From positions 1 to 64,000 of the forward strand of contig CBDEFQ010000007.1 in assembly GCA_965237485.1 (NCBI GenBank): 64,000 bases of DNA. The letters are read 5' to 3'. This stretch comes from JAAELZ01 sp965237485 (GTDB taxonomy: Bacteria > Pseudomonadota > Gammaproteobacteria > Arenicellales > Poriferihabitantaceae). Every line of letters starts with the position of its first letter. The stretch's first letter is position 1. The notes beneath the pieces are model-generated. The model did no database searches. It saw nothing but the letters and a program-made list of their open reading frames with translations, and was not told the DNA's origin. This document shows positions 1-8,779 of the stretch, one piece after another. A program made the translations under genes and the position numbers.

Positions 1-98
1 TGACTCATCATTGCTCAATTATTGAAACGGGTAACGACTCATATCGATTCAAGCAGTCTAGTGCTAAAGCAAAGCTCAAGACTGTCACTAAAAAATAA
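1..98 (+). pseudogene. istB: IS21-type IstB ATPase, C-terminal fragment
   Basis: An open frame enters from the window edge and ends at TAA 96-98. It reads HHCSIIETGNDSYRFKQS followed by a lysine-rich tail, which is the typical C-terminus of IstB, the AAA+ helper ATPase of IS21 transposition. Only about 32 residues are inside the window, so whether the gene is whole upstream cannot be seen. It lies just inside the IS21-like terminal repeats at 191-236, which fits the gene order of an IS21 right end. Confidence 0.7.
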
Positions 99-121
99 CA
101 TCGCAAGAAAGCAGGATTGAT

Positions 122-162
122 TCATCAACTCAAGTTTCGCTACGCTTCACTTGAGTTGATGA
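122..162. repeat. 14-bp perfect inverted repeat (hairpin)
   Basis: tcatcaactcaagt at 122-135 is exactly complementary to acttgagttgatga at 149-162, with a 13-nt loop. It lies 24 bp after the IstB stop codon. It could act as a terminator-like hairpin for the IS21 genes, but there is no clean U-run after it. Confidence 0.6.
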
Positions 163-190
163 TAAAGAAATATTATTGTATTTAATTGTT

Positions 191-236
191 CAGTTTTACT
201 CGCTGACAGGTGTCCAGTTTTAAACGCTGATTGACA
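191..236 (+). repeat. IS21-type right end with two related terminal repeats
   Basis: Two similar units occur in tandem: cagttttactcgctgaca (191-208) and cagttttaaacgctgattga (215-234, continuing to ca at 236). Multiple related repeats next to a terminal CA are typical of IS21-family ends. The element therefore probably stops at about 236. The family assignment rests on this pattern plus the adjacent IstB tail. Confidence 0.55.
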
Positions 237-277
237 GCACAACGAAAGATATCAGTCGTATTAATTTAGCCGATTGA

Positions 278-583
278 AAGAGCCTGTCTATTTTTGAGGG
301 CTTCTTTGATTATCTCGCCTATTTATCACACAATAATATCACTGAGTTTCAAAACTCAGCTATTATTCTGAACTCTACTTCGCTTCGAAAACGCGCCTTA
401 GCCGAAATTAATCAATTCAACTTCAGTAAGGTGTATATATTTTTAGACAACGACATAGCTGGCAAGGATTGTAAGCAATTTTTTAAGCTGGGCGTTGAGG
501 GTGTTAAACTAATTGATAAATCGTTTTTATACGAGAACCACCAAGATTTTAATGACTGGTTAATTCATCATGGACGTAATTAG
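278..583 (+). pseudogene. TOPRIM-domain protein, C-terminal remnant
   Basis: A frame without a start codon runs from a stop at 275-277 to TAG 581-583, about 100 codons. It begins SLSIFEGFFDYLAYLS, then has a long helix and VYIFLDNDIAGKDC, and ends NHQDFNDWLIHHGRN. The FEGFFD and LDND-x-AG signatures belong to the TOPRIM fold of primase-like proteins found on plasmids and integrative elements (CHC2/DUF3991-TOPRIM families). The N-terminal half is missing, cut off near the IS21 end. It is probably a relic of a mobile island, to which the adjacent parDE may also belong. Confidence 0.7.
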
Positions 584-594
584 GCTGATTTTGT

Positions 595-621
595 TTGACT
601 TTTTCGCACATAGTGTACAAT
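595..621 (+). promoter_or_regulatory. putative parDE promoter
   Basis: TTGACT (595-600) and TACAAT (616-621) with a 15-bp spacer lie 36 bp before the antitoxin start. The spacer is shorter than ideal. This is a sequence-only prediction. Confidence 0.3.
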
Positions 622-656
622 CAGATTATCAAGTTTATTTATAAAACTATTCGCTT

Positions 657-899
657 ATGAGCATTTCAACAGCCACCATTGATAATTTCTTAGAAAAGCA
701 AGTAACACAAGGTGCTTGCGCATCTACTGAAGAGGCTCAGCAAGAGCTGATTGCCAAGCTAATAGAAAAAGAAATTGATCAAAAAATTGCACTTGGTCGT
801 GCTGATGTTACAGCAGGGAAAACAAGGGTATTAAATGACAAAAATAATGCTCAATTCTTGAAAATACTGGAACAAAAATTAAACGCTAATCTTGCCTAA
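657..899 (+). CDS. parD: ParD-type antitoxin
   Basis: An 80-residue acidic, helical protein (starts MSISTATIDNFLEKQV) matching in size, start motif and position the ParD/CopG-like antitoxins of type II systems. Such antitoxins bind their own promoter through an N-terminal ribbon-helix-helix and wrap the toxin with the C-terminal tail. The stop TAA at 897-899 is followed with no gap by the toxin ATG at 900, so the two are translationally coupled and the antitoxin is made first. The frame looks intact. Identification is by family resemblance and gene order; the mode of toxin inhibition is inferred. Confidence 0.75.
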   Translation: MSISTATIDNFLEKQVTQGACASTEEAQQELIAKLIEKEIDQKIALGRADVTAGKTRVLNDKNNAQFLKILEQKLNANLA

Positions 900-1202
900 A
901 TGGAGTTATACGAGGTTCGGAATACCGAACAAGCTGACAGCGATTTAGAAAGCATCGCTGCGTATATTGCGCAAGACAATCTTCAAACCGCTTTGAGTTT
1001 TGTGTCAAAACTTCAGTCCGAGATTCAGCGAATTTTATCTACGTTTCCCAAAAAACACCGTAAATACAAAGATTGTTATGTACTCCCTTACGGCAGTTAT
1101 TTAGTTCTATTTGATATTGATGAAAGACAAAAAACAGTTAATGTATTAGGTGTTGTGAACGCAGCTCAATACCTGCGCTACAAAGATATAATGTTTGGTT
1201 AG
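900..1202 (+). CDS. parE: ParE/RelE-superfamily toxin
   Basis: A 100-residue protein with the ParE fold pattern: an N-terminal strand (MELYEVRNTEQADSDLESI), the helix pair AAYIAQDNLQTALSFVSKLQ, then FPKKHRKYKD, CYVLPYGSYLVLFDI and a final strand VNVLGVVNAAQYL. ParE toxins poison DNA gyrase, while RelE relatives cut mRNA on the ribosome. The length and helix-hairpin start favour ParE. The frame is intact and directly abuts parD. The pair may simply persist by addiction amid decaying mobile DNA. Confidence 0.8.
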   Translation: MELYEVRNTEQADSDLESIAAYIAQDNLQTALSFVSKLQSEIQRILSTFPKKHRKYKDCYVLPYGSYLVLFDIDERQKTVNVLGVVNAAQYLRYKDIMFG

Positions 1203-1941
1203 AAGCACCCCTTTCCTTTTTCATTGCAAAAAATTCAGCCATTTTCAATATAGTTAATAGATAAGGGGATTACGCAACATTGGGTATGGACTTTTTGTCT
1301 AGCAAGTTGACTCATTGTCGTTCCACACGATATATTGATGATTAGCATTAGCCCATTCGTCGTCAATTTCAATCAGAATGGCACTGACTAATCGTAACCA
1401 AGCCTCTCGGTTAGGAAAGACTCTGACCAAGCGGGTTCGCCGCTTAAGTTCTTGTTGAACCGTCCGTTCAATGCGGTTGGAGGTTCGCATTTTCTTTTGG
1501 TGTCTATCTGGCAAGGCAAACACATTTAACCCTTCAGGCACATTGTTTTCTAGCCACTGCGCCCAGTGAGCATGCTTTTCTTGGTACTGGCTCACAAGGA
1601 CTTTTAGATTAACCTGAGCAGCTGCCCTATTGGGTGCATTCCAAACACTACGCAGCTCACCACCAATGCGCTGCTTGATCTTGTGATTGGGGGCATGATG
1701 CATTGCATTCTGCGCCAGATGAAACTGGCAACGCTGCCAAGGTATACCTGGGAACACTGCCTTTCTAGCGGCTTTTAAGCCACTGTGATCATCACTGACA
1801 ATAAACTCAATACCATGTATGCCCCGGTCAACCAAGCCTTTGAGGAACGCTCGCCAGTTAACCTCGGCTTCATTAAGCGCCATTGCCGTTCCTAATACGC
1901 AACGCCGTCCACAAGGCAATACCCCCACCGCACTCAACACC

Positions 1942-3335
1942 GAGTTATGCCCGAATCTGGTGTATGAGGCATTTTCTTCAAGCGGCCTCGGTTTGATCTG
2001 AGTAGTCATTAGTTTGCTCTATTCCATCTTTAAATGGAACCCCTTGAATCACTTTTGCTAGATAGGCGAACCCGCGTATTCGGTTCCACTTTTTCTCTGC
2101 GCACTGACCCAGCTTGAACATCATACTTAACATGCCATCACGGCTAAGACATCCCTTGCATCGTTTGGTACGGTGTCGGATAGTCGCGAATGTTGATTCA
2201 ATTGGATTCGTAGTACGTATGCTCATCCAGTGCTTGGCAGGGAACGAGTAGAACGTCATTAACTCTTCGCGATCTTTTTCCAAGCACTGCGTGGCTTTTG
2301 GATACTTGTCTTGATAGGTTTTAATGAATAATTGATAGGCGCTTTGCGCCGCTTCTTTGGTTTCTTCCTGCCAAATGTTATGCAGAGCTGCTTTTGCTTT
2401 GGGCTGCACCGATTTAGGCAGCTTGTTCAGCACGTTGGCCGTTTTATGCACCCAACACCGTTGATGTTTAGTGCCAGGATAGACTTCTTCCAGGGCATTC
2501 CAAAAGCCTAAAGCACCATCACCGATGCCCAGCTCTGGTTGATTCAGGCCTCGCTCCTTGAGTGCCAACAACACCTCTCGCCAACTCTGCGTAGACTCTC
2601 GCTCACCGTCTTCAATCGCCAGTAATTTCTTGTGACCGCGCTCATTCACTCCGATGACAACTAAGGCACAGAGTCGGCCCTCATCGCCGCGCAGGCCGCT
2701 GTGTATCCCGTCCGCCCATAGATAAACCCATCGATCTCGATCTAAACCTTCTCTATTCCAATCCTTGTACTCCTGAGACCACGTTGCTTTGAGCTTACTC
2801 ACTGTGCTTGATGATAACCCAGTCGCTGATTGACCCACTAGCACGCTCAGTGCATCCCCCATTTCTCCAGTGCTGACACCCTTGAGATACAGCCAAGGCA
2901 AGGCCGCTTCTAGTGTTCTCGTTTTACGCACATACGGCGGCACTAAAGCAGACCGAAAGGTGATCGGTACTCCAGTGCGGGAGCGCACCTTGGGGATACG
3001 TACTTTGACTGGGCCGATCCCGGTTTGCAGTTCACGTTCTGGCAAATAGCCGTTACGAACGACACCAGCGTGTCCTGAATCTGAGACTTTGTCACAATTG
3101 CGATACAGCAGTTCAGATAACTCACTCTCGACCGCGGTTTGAATGAGTTGCCTAGCGCCATTGCGAATCAATTCTTGCAGCGGATCGATGCTTTGCTCTG
3201 GCTTTTCAAAGGAAATAATTTTATTCTGTTTCATAGTGGCGTATGTCTGTGGAAGTTTAAGTTGTTGTAAACTCAACTCATCCCGATACGCCGCTTTTAG
3301 TCAACTACTCCATACACCACTTTCAGGCATAACTC
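1942..3335 (-). mobile_element. IS256-family element B (1394 bp), complete, inside copy A1
   Basis: The terminal repeats start gagttatgcc at both ends (left 1942; right, reversed, ending 3335) and match imperfectly over about 26 bp. The 9-bp target duplication ctcaacacc lies at 1933-1941 and 3336-3344, as expected for IS256 (8-9 bp). The element is intact and younger than the copy it interrupts. It is the only copy in the window. Confidence 0.9.
1978..3276 (-). CDS. IS256-family transposase (element B)
   Basis: 432 residues, full length for the family, no frame damage. The catalytic core is visible: YLWADGIHSGLRGDEGRLC around the first Asp, LGIGDGALGFWNAL around the second, HQRCWVHKTANVLNKLP, and the C-terminal Glu region RTTNPIESTFATIRHRT. 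This is a mutator-type DDE transposase that moves the surrounding element. It is unlike the A transposase at sequence level, so A and B are different IS256 types. Being intact with a clean target duplication, it may still be active. Confidence 0.93.
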   Translation of the reverse strand: MSLQQLKLPQTYATMKQNKIISFEKPEQSIDPLQELIRNGARQLIQTAVESELSELLYRNCDKVSDSGHAGVVRNGYLPERELQTGIGPVKVRIPKVRSRTGVPITFRSALVPPYVRKTRTLEAALPWLYLKGVSTGEMGDALSVLVGQSATGLSSSTVSKLKATWSQEYKDWNREGLDRDRWVYLWADGIHSGLRGDEGRLCALVVIGVNERGHKKLLAIEDGERESTQSWREVLLALKERGLNQPELGIGDGALGFWNALEEVYPGTKHQRCWVHKTANVLNKLPKSVQPKAKAALHNIWQEETKEAAQSAYQLFIKTYQDKYPKATQCLEKDREELMTFYSFPAKHWMSIRTTNPIESTFATIRHRTKRCKGCLSRDGMLSMMFKLGQCAEKKWNRIRGFAYLAKVIQGVPFKDGIEQTNDYSDQTEAA

Positions 3336-4157
3336 CTCAACACCGCCATATCAATCACTTGGTGGCCCTCACGCACCTTTTCATAACGCGCATCAAGGAT
3401 TAGGTAAGAGACTTTACCCAACGGACGATCACGCCAGACTTTTAACGCCTCATCCATGCTCTGGTTAGCCCGTGAGACCGGTGTAGAGGAGATGCTTTCA
3501 ATACCCATGCTCTGCATGACTTTTTCGACTCGGCGCGTGCTAACGCCCGTCACGTACATTTCAGCAACGGTCAGCATCATCGCACGTTGGCTGCGTAAGC
3601 CGCGTTCTGGCGATTGAGGGTAAAAAGGTTCATCAACGTGTTGAGCGGTCTTTGGGATACGCAGATTGAGCGTACCGGCTTGTGTATCGATACGCTTATC
3701 CTGGTAGCCATGGGCAAACCCTGGCCGGTCTTGACTATGCTCATAGTGTGATGCGCCTGGAAACGGCTCTCTTTCAATCTTCATCGCCTCATTGAGCAGT
3801 GCGGTGAGCACGGGGCGCATGGCATCGGGGCCTTCTGAGATGTGTGTTCCACTACTACGTCAAATACGTTATTGTTTGATTGGGTCATTTGGGTGTCTCC
3901 AGTATTTTAATTGCTTAAAACAGGGAACGCACAAATGGCTCAACTTACAAGACACCAAGATAGAAAATTTGAATAAATCAAAAATTCGAAAAATTCCCCC
4001 TAGGGGGAAAAGGCCATACTGCTCTATCTAATATAAAAGTCCATACCTGAAGTTACAGTATCAAAAGAAGGTGGAAGAGGCTATTAACATGAGGTTCAAG
4101 TTTGACTAAATATTAGTAATTGCTATTGCTTTATCCACATTCAGTAGTCAACTACTC

Positions 4158-5008
4158 AGTCTATTCCAATACAGGAATGATACCGAGAAGTTGATTGTCA
4201 TTTCTGTTCAAAGATGTTTTTAAAGAGTTTAGTTTTTTCCTCATTGAGTTGTTTTGCTGCCTCATTATCAGTCATCTGATAAACGATATCGTCAAGCATT
4301 GTAAACGAGATGTGAGTTTTAAGATATGACTGTGCATTGGTCAACGATTTGAGTTTTTCATAAGGCGTCATCATGTTTCGATATGGATAGGTTTTGACTT
4401 GTTTTCCTTTGTTGTTAGTGCTGGTCTGTGGGAAGAAACAAGGTCGGTGATAATTCAAATAAGGGTTAAGAAAGTCGGTGGCAAATTGATTAATCTCAGG
4501 CGCATATTTTTGCGGGATATGCATGAAGCCAAGATGCTTGCGCACGATGGCCCCATTGTTGCACTCAACTAAGGCATTGTCGTTACGGTGTCTAGCCCTG
4601 GATTTGGTTAACTCGATTAATAGCTTATTCAACAATCGCACCACCGATTGGTTAATGTATTCACTGCCATTATCGGCATGAAAGCCTTTAATCACAAAGG
4701 GGAATTGCTCTAGCATTTGAGTGAGAATAGGCATCAAGAATGGCTCTGATATTTTCTGTGTAGAAGACACGACTTCAAACGGGGTGATCTCATCAACGGC
4801 GTTGATATGATAGACCCCTTTAACCTTGTCTTATCGCCCTGATGCACTGTATCTACACGACTATAGCCAGGTTGACCTTCTGGCTGTGGCTTACGTCTTT
4901 GGCCGATAGAAGAAGGCTTGGAATGTGTCTTTTCAAAGTGACGGCGATTGTTCTGGTAGGGTTTAGATCGGCGTAGATTGTATAGATGAGAAACCGAGAT
5001 AGGTGCTA
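4158..5008 (-). mobile_element. rve-type IS element, copy C1, truncated remnant
   Basis: The end agtctattccaatacaggaa at 4158 matches the 3' ends of copies C2 (22756-24129) and C3 (52949-54322). The remnant keeps the C-terminal 190 codons of the transposase open (4198-4770). Upstream a single-base deletion (ccttgtctta versus ccttgtcctta in C3) breaks the frame, and the IS3 copy D1 cuts the rest off at 5008. It cannot produce a transposase. Confidence 0.85.
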
Positions 5009-5060
5009 AGAAGTGGACCCGCTTTTTAGGACAGATGGCTTAGGAGTTATTTTCAGCTGA

Positions 5061-5885
5061 TTAAGCAGCCAATTTCAGGCCGCGACATGGATCATACATC
5101 ATGTCAGGGACCATGCCCAATGTTTGATGTTTACGCTCTTGGTTGTAATAGTTTATCCAGGAGCCAATGCCGTCTTTTGCCTCTTTCATCGATTGGTAGG
5201 CTTGCAAATAGACTTCCTCATATTTCACGCTGCGCCATAAGCGCTCAACAAATACATTGTCACGCCAAGCACCTTTGCCATCCATGCTGATGCGAATACC
5301 ATTGTCTTTGAGTACACCGGTAAACGCCTCACTGGTAAATTGCGCACCTTGATCGCTGTTAAAGATATCAGGCTTGCCGTAGTAATGCAGTGCCTCTTCC
5401 AAAGCATCTACGCAGAATGCGCTATCCATGCTGTTGCTAAGCCGCCATGACAGCACTTTACGAGAATACCAATCCATCACAACGGTAAGATAAGCAAAGC
5501 CCTTAGGCATCGGGATATAAGTTATATCGGTACACCAAGCTTGATTGGGTTGATTGATGGCCAACCCACCTAGCAGATAAGGATAAATCTTGTGCCCCGC
5601 CTTCTTCTTGCTGGTGTTAGGCCTAGGATAGATGGCTTTAATGCCCATCTTACGCATTAAGCGTCGCACATGTTTACGGTCAACTCGGTGGCCTACATCT
5701 TGCAACACATCACGAATGCGTCTACTGCCAAGAAAGGGCCGATTGAGGTGAATGCGATCAATCAGATGCATCAGTTCCAAGTCATCCTCATTAGCAGGTG
5801 AGGTTTTGTAATAAACATGGGAACGATGAATCTTCAACAATTTACACTGACGAACTAACGATAGTTTATTGCTTTTATTAATCAT
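5061..5885 (-). CDS. IS3-family transposase OrfB (D1)
   Basis: 274 residues with the IS3 OrfB layout: an N-terminal HTH_21-like region (RPFLGSRRIRDVLQDVGHRV, RRLMRKMGIKAIYPRPNTSK) followed by an rve integrase core with DITYIP, FNSDQGAQFTS and the Glu region RDNVFVERLWRSVKYEEVY. The DDE triad is present. Expression in IS3 elements normally needs frameshifting from OrfA; here OrfA ends 20 bp before the OrfB ATG. D4 carries a near-identical copy and D2 differs at the last residue. Intact and possibly active. Confidence 0.92.
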   Translation of the reverse strand: MINKSNKLSLVRQCKLLKIHRSHVYYKTSPANEDDLELMHLIDRIHLNRPFLGSRRIRDVLQDVGHRVDRKHVRRLMRKMGIKAIYPRPNTSKKKAGHKIYPYLLGGLAINQPNQAWCTDITYIPMPKGFAYLTVVMDWYSRKVLSWRLSNSMDSAFCVDALEEALHYYGKPDIFNSDQGAQFTSEAFTGVLKDNGIRISMDGKGAWRDNVFVERLWRSVKYEEVYLQAYQSMKEAKDGIGSWINYYNQERKHQTLGMVPDMMYDPCRGLKLAA

Positions 5886-5905
5886 AGTTTTGCGCTCAGG
5901 TCTGT

Positions 5906-6187
5906 TTAACGACCGAGCGCTTTTGATAAAAAATCGTTTTCCATGGTGATTTCACCGATCTTTGCCTGTAATGATTTAATCTCTGATTCTCGGTTTGGAG
6001 ATAAGCCTGTGCCTGATGCAAAGACTTCAGCTGAGCTATCGAGCAATTGTTTCTTCCACTTGACGATAAGATTTGCATTGATGTCATAACGACTAGCAAG
6101 ATTGCTTAATGTTTCATCACCTTTGATTGCTGCAAGAGCAACTTTGGCTTTGAATGGTGGGGCATGGTTTCTACGCTTTTTACTCAT
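5906..6187 (-). CDS. IS3-family OrfA (D1)
   Basis: 93 residues starting MSKKRRNHAPPFKAKVALA, with a helix-turn-helix (DETLSNLASRYDINANLIVKW) and a C-terminal leucine-zipper-like helix (ESEIKSLQAKIGEITMENDF). OrfA binds the IS ends and forms the N-terminal part of the OrfAB fusion transposase. It is followed 20 bp later by OrfB. The +1 reading frame over the same region is open for 67 codons and is a frame shadow. Confidence 0.9.
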   Translation of the reverse strand: MSKKRRNHAPPFKAKVALAAIKGDETLSNLASRYDINANLIVKWKKQLLDSSAEVFASGTGLSPNRESEIKSLQAKIGEITMENDFLSKALGR

Positions 6188-6275
6188 TTTCTGTTCCTCG
6201 TTTTGAACAATTATAAAACAGAAAATAACTCCTTATTTTGGCCTTCAACCTGTCCTAATCATGGGGTCCACTTCA

Positions 6276-7194
6276 GTATACCTGGGAACACTGCCTTTCT
6301 AGCGGCTTTTAAGCCACGGTGATCATCACTGACAATAAACTCAATACCATGTATGCCCCGGTCAGCCAAGCCTTTGAGGAACGCTCGCCAGTTAACCTCG
6401 GCTTCATTAAGCGCCATTGCCGTTCCTAATACGCAACGCCGTCCACAAGGCAATACACCCACCGCACTCAACACCGCCATATCAATCACTTGGTGGCCCT
6501 CACCCACCTTTTCATAACGCGCATCAAGGATTAGGTAAGAGACTTTACCCAACGGACGATCACGCCAGACTTTTAACGCCTCATCCATGCTCTGGTTAGC
6601 CCGTGAGACCGGTGTAGAGGAGATGCTTTCAATACCCATGCTCTGCATGACTTTTTCGACTCGGCGCGTGCTAACGCCCGTCACGTACATTTCAGCAACG
6701 GTCAGCATCATCGCACGTTGGCTGCGTAAGCCGCGTTCTAGCGATTGAGGGTAAAAAGGTTCATCAACGTGTTGAGCGGTCTTTGGGATACGCAGATTGA
6801 GCGTACCGGCTTGCGTATCGATACGCTTATCCTGGTAGCCATGGGCAAACCCTGGCCGGTCTTGACTATGCTCATAGTGTGATGCGCCTGGAAACGGCTC
6901 TCTTTCAATCTTCATCGCCTCATTGAGCAGTGCGGTGAGCACGGGGCGCATGGCATCGGGGCCTTCTGAGATGTGTGTTCCACTACTACGTCAAATACGT
7001 TATTGTTTGATTGGGTCATTTGGGTGTCTCCAGTATGTTAATTGCTTAAAACAGGGAACGCACAAATGGCTCAACTTACAAGACACCAAGATAGAAAATT
7101 TGAATAAATCAAAAATTCGAAAAAAATCCCCCTAGGGGGAAAAGGCCATACTGCTCTATCTAATATAAAAGTCCATACCTGAAGTTACAGTATC
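6276..7194 (-). mobile_element. IS256-family element, copy A2, 5' part only
   Basis: It is collinear with A1 and A3 from their right end (7194, ...gttacagtatc) to position 6276, where IS3 copy D1 begins. It retains the N-terminal part of the transposase (open from ATG 6951) and carries the same two-base excess near the original start as the other copies. It also truncates the LysR gene that follows at 7195. Confidence 0.88.
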
Positions 7195-7771
7195 TAAGCA
7201 ATTCGCCCCTGATTACGAAATACGCATTGATGCCACCGACTTAAAAGTAGACTTACATAAAGAAAACGTCGATATCGCTATTCGCTATGGCTTAGGTGAA
7301 TATGAAGGGCTAGTAAGAGAATGTTTAATTGCTGAGCATGTCGTTCCTGTATGCAGCCCAGCACTGCAATCGGGTAAGCACCCTATAAACAAACTAGAAG
7401 ACTTACAGCACCACATCTTACTGCATAGCAGCTGGCGTAAAGAAGTTACGGCGGCTACCGATTGGCAGATGTGGTTAAAGGCGGCGGGCTATGAGGGGCC
7501 AGCACCAGAAAATGGCCCGCAATTTAATTTATATGCTCTTGCAGTGCAGGTAGCCATTGAGGGCCAAGGGGTGGCGTTAGTTGACCAGGCAATGGTTTCA
7601 AAAGACATCGAGCGGGGCAACTTGGTAATGCTATTTTCAGACCATATCAGTGAAGAAACCAAGTTCTGCTATTTCTTGTGCTATCCGAAGCACCACTTAC
7701 CAAGGCCAAAAGTACAAATCTTTAGGGAATGGGTTTTTCAGGAGTTAGAAAAAGAACTCCCAGCGTCGTAA
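7195..7771 (+). pseudogene. LysR-family regulator, effector-binding domain only
   Basis: An open frame without start runs from the IS256 A2 border to TAA at 7769-7771, about 190 codons. It begins KQFAPDYEIRIDATDLKVDL and contains DIAIRYGLGEYEGL, VVPVCSPAL, LQHHILLHSSW, GQGVALVDQAMV and a typical C-terminal helix. These features match the substrate-binding half of GcvA-like LysR regulators. The N-terminal HTH is lost to the IS256 insertion, so the protein cannot bind DNA. It sits 100 bp before a same-strand catabolic operon, which it may once have controlled. That link is inferred from position only. Confidence 0.85.
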
Positions 7772-7871
7772 TACGTTAACTAATGCGATACTACCTATCA
7801 CTTATATTCATTTTACTTGTATTCATGGCTAGGGTTAAATCAGTAAATCTATTCAAGTTCAACTTCGTTCA

Positions 7872-8759
7872 ATGAAAATTGCATTTTTTGGCCTGGGCGT
7901 AATGGGTGGCCCGATGGCGGCTAATTTAGTGGCCAGCCCAAACCACCAAGTTAGCGTTTTTGACCTAGATGCTGAAAAAACTAAACGACTTGTTGATCTA
8001 GGTGCAACGGAAATTACCGACACTGCCCTTGCTATTAGCGATACAGAAGTAGTGATGTCTTCTTTGCCTGGGCCGACACAAATTGATGCTTTCGCATTTG
8101 CAAACGAGGGCGTATTCGCTAACGCAAGCACGGGCTGTACTTGGATTGAGATGAGTACCAACAACTTAGCCACTTGCCAAAAAATGGCAGCGACTGCGAA
8201 AGACAAAAACATCGCCCTGCTCGATTCGCCGGTTTCGGGCGGAGATGAAGGCGCAACAGCGGGTGCCTTGACTATTATGATTGGCGGCGACCAAGTGGCT
8301 TTTAAAAGACACCAAAGTGTTTACGACATTATCGGCAAGGACATCCGATTTTTAGGCCAATCTGGAGCGGGCTACGCCGCTAAAATATCTCAAGTGGTAT
8401 TATGTTATCTGCATAGCATTGCTTTAGCAGAAGCCATGATGCTCGGCGTAAAAGCAGGCGTGAACGCGTTCGAAATGCTGAGCATTATTCAAAATAGCAC
8501 GGGGCGCAGTTATGTAGCAGATAGGTATGGTCCGCCGATTTTAAACGGTGACTACGATCCTTCCTTTACGCTGGGTCTTGCCTTAAAAGACATGAAGTTG
8601 GCGCTTGAATTAGCGCAAACTTTAGACATTGAGCTGCCGATGTGCGAGTTGGTAACTGATACCTACCAACAAGCCTGTGATGCGTTTGGATTAGATGCTA
8701 ACCACTTGATGGCGGTACGACTATTAGAACAAGACTGTGATACTTATTTGCGCAGCTAA
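7872..8759 (+). CDS. NAD(P)-dependent beta-hydroxyacid dehydrogenase (3-hydroxyisobutyrate dehydrogenase family)
   Basis: 295 residues, the usual family length. The N-terminal Rossmann motif is FFGLGVMGGPMAANL (GxGxMG), the substrate motif is DSPVSGGDEGATAGALTIMI, and the catalytic lysine region is AAKISQVVLCYLHSIALAEA. The second half is all-helical, as in this family. Members oxidise 3-hydroxyisobutyrate, tartronate semialdehyde, L-threonate and similar beta-hydroxy acids; specificity cannot be read from the sequence. It is the first gene of a three-gene operon with a class II aldolase (20-bp gap) and an enolase-superfamily enzyme. The frame is intact. Confidence 0.9.
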   Translation: MKIAFFGLGVMGGPMAANLVASPNHQVSVFDLDAEKTKRLVDLGATEITDTALAISDTEVVMSSLPGPTQIDAFAFANEGVFANASTGCTWIEMSTNNLATCQKMAATAKDKNIALLDSPVSGGDEGATAGALTIMIGGDQVAFKRHQSVYDIIGKDIRFLGQSGAGYAAKISQVVLCYLHSIALAEAMMLGVKAGVNAFEMLSIIQNSTGRSYVADRYGPPILNGDYDPSFTLGLALKDMKLALELAQTLDIELPMCELVTDTYQQACDAFGLDANHLMAVRLLEQDCDTYLRS

Positions 8760-8779
8760 ACTTAAACTTACCCATAACT

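Larger units (their letters stand above)
1299..3888 (-). pseudogene. IS256-family transposase of copy A1, split by insertion and frameshifted near its start
   Basis: The N-terminal part lies at 3345-3888 and the C-terminal part at 1299-1932, joined in frame once the nested IS is removed. IS256 (mutator-type) transposases are DDE enzymes; the C-terminal segment shows FIVSDDHSGLK, CQFHLAQNAM and the final RTSNRIERTVQQELKRRTR. The best start is ATG 3888, preceded by ggagac, giving MTQSNNNVFDVVVEH. After that a two-base excess in gaacacacatctc throws the frame, and the open frame resumes at ATG 3820 (MRPVLTALLNEAMK). All three A copies share this lesion. The copy is also physically split, so it is surely inactive. 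Confidence 0.85.
1268..4062 (-). mobile_element. IS256-family element, copy A1, interrupted by a second IS256 element
   Basis: The left end gattacgcaacattgggtat (1268) and right end (reverse complement gatactgtaacttcaggtat, ending 4062) form imperfect terminal repeats of about 30 bp. The same ends bound copy A3 at 61710-63102. Removing the nested element 1942-3335 and one copy of its 9-bp duplication leaves 1392 bp. No flanking duplication is visible for A1, so one side has probably been rearranged. Confidence 0.85.
5009..6275 (-). mobile_element. IS3-family element, copy D1 (1267 bp)
   Basis: The ends agaagtggacccgc (5009) and ggggtccacttca (6275) form the inverted repeats shared by copies D2, D3 and D4, all 1267 bp once insertions are removed. 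D1 has no 3-bp target duplication: it joins a truncated C1 on the left to a truncated IS256 A2 on the right. This points to an IS-mediated deletion or recombination at this site. Confidence 0.9.

Noticed and set aside
4153..4157. Shared tactc flank of rve-type copies C1 and C2 as a target-site preference
   Set aside because: The 5-mer is in opposite orientation relative to the two elements and C3 uses gtggc, so chance is enough.
4063..4157. 95-bp spacer between IS256 A1 and the C1 remnant
   Set aside because: No gene, repeat or regulatory pattern could be supported in it.
5896..6099. 67-codon open frame inside each IS3 OrfA
   Set aside because: It is the +1 frame of OrfA and repeats unchanged in all D copies; it shows no protein-like conservation of its own.
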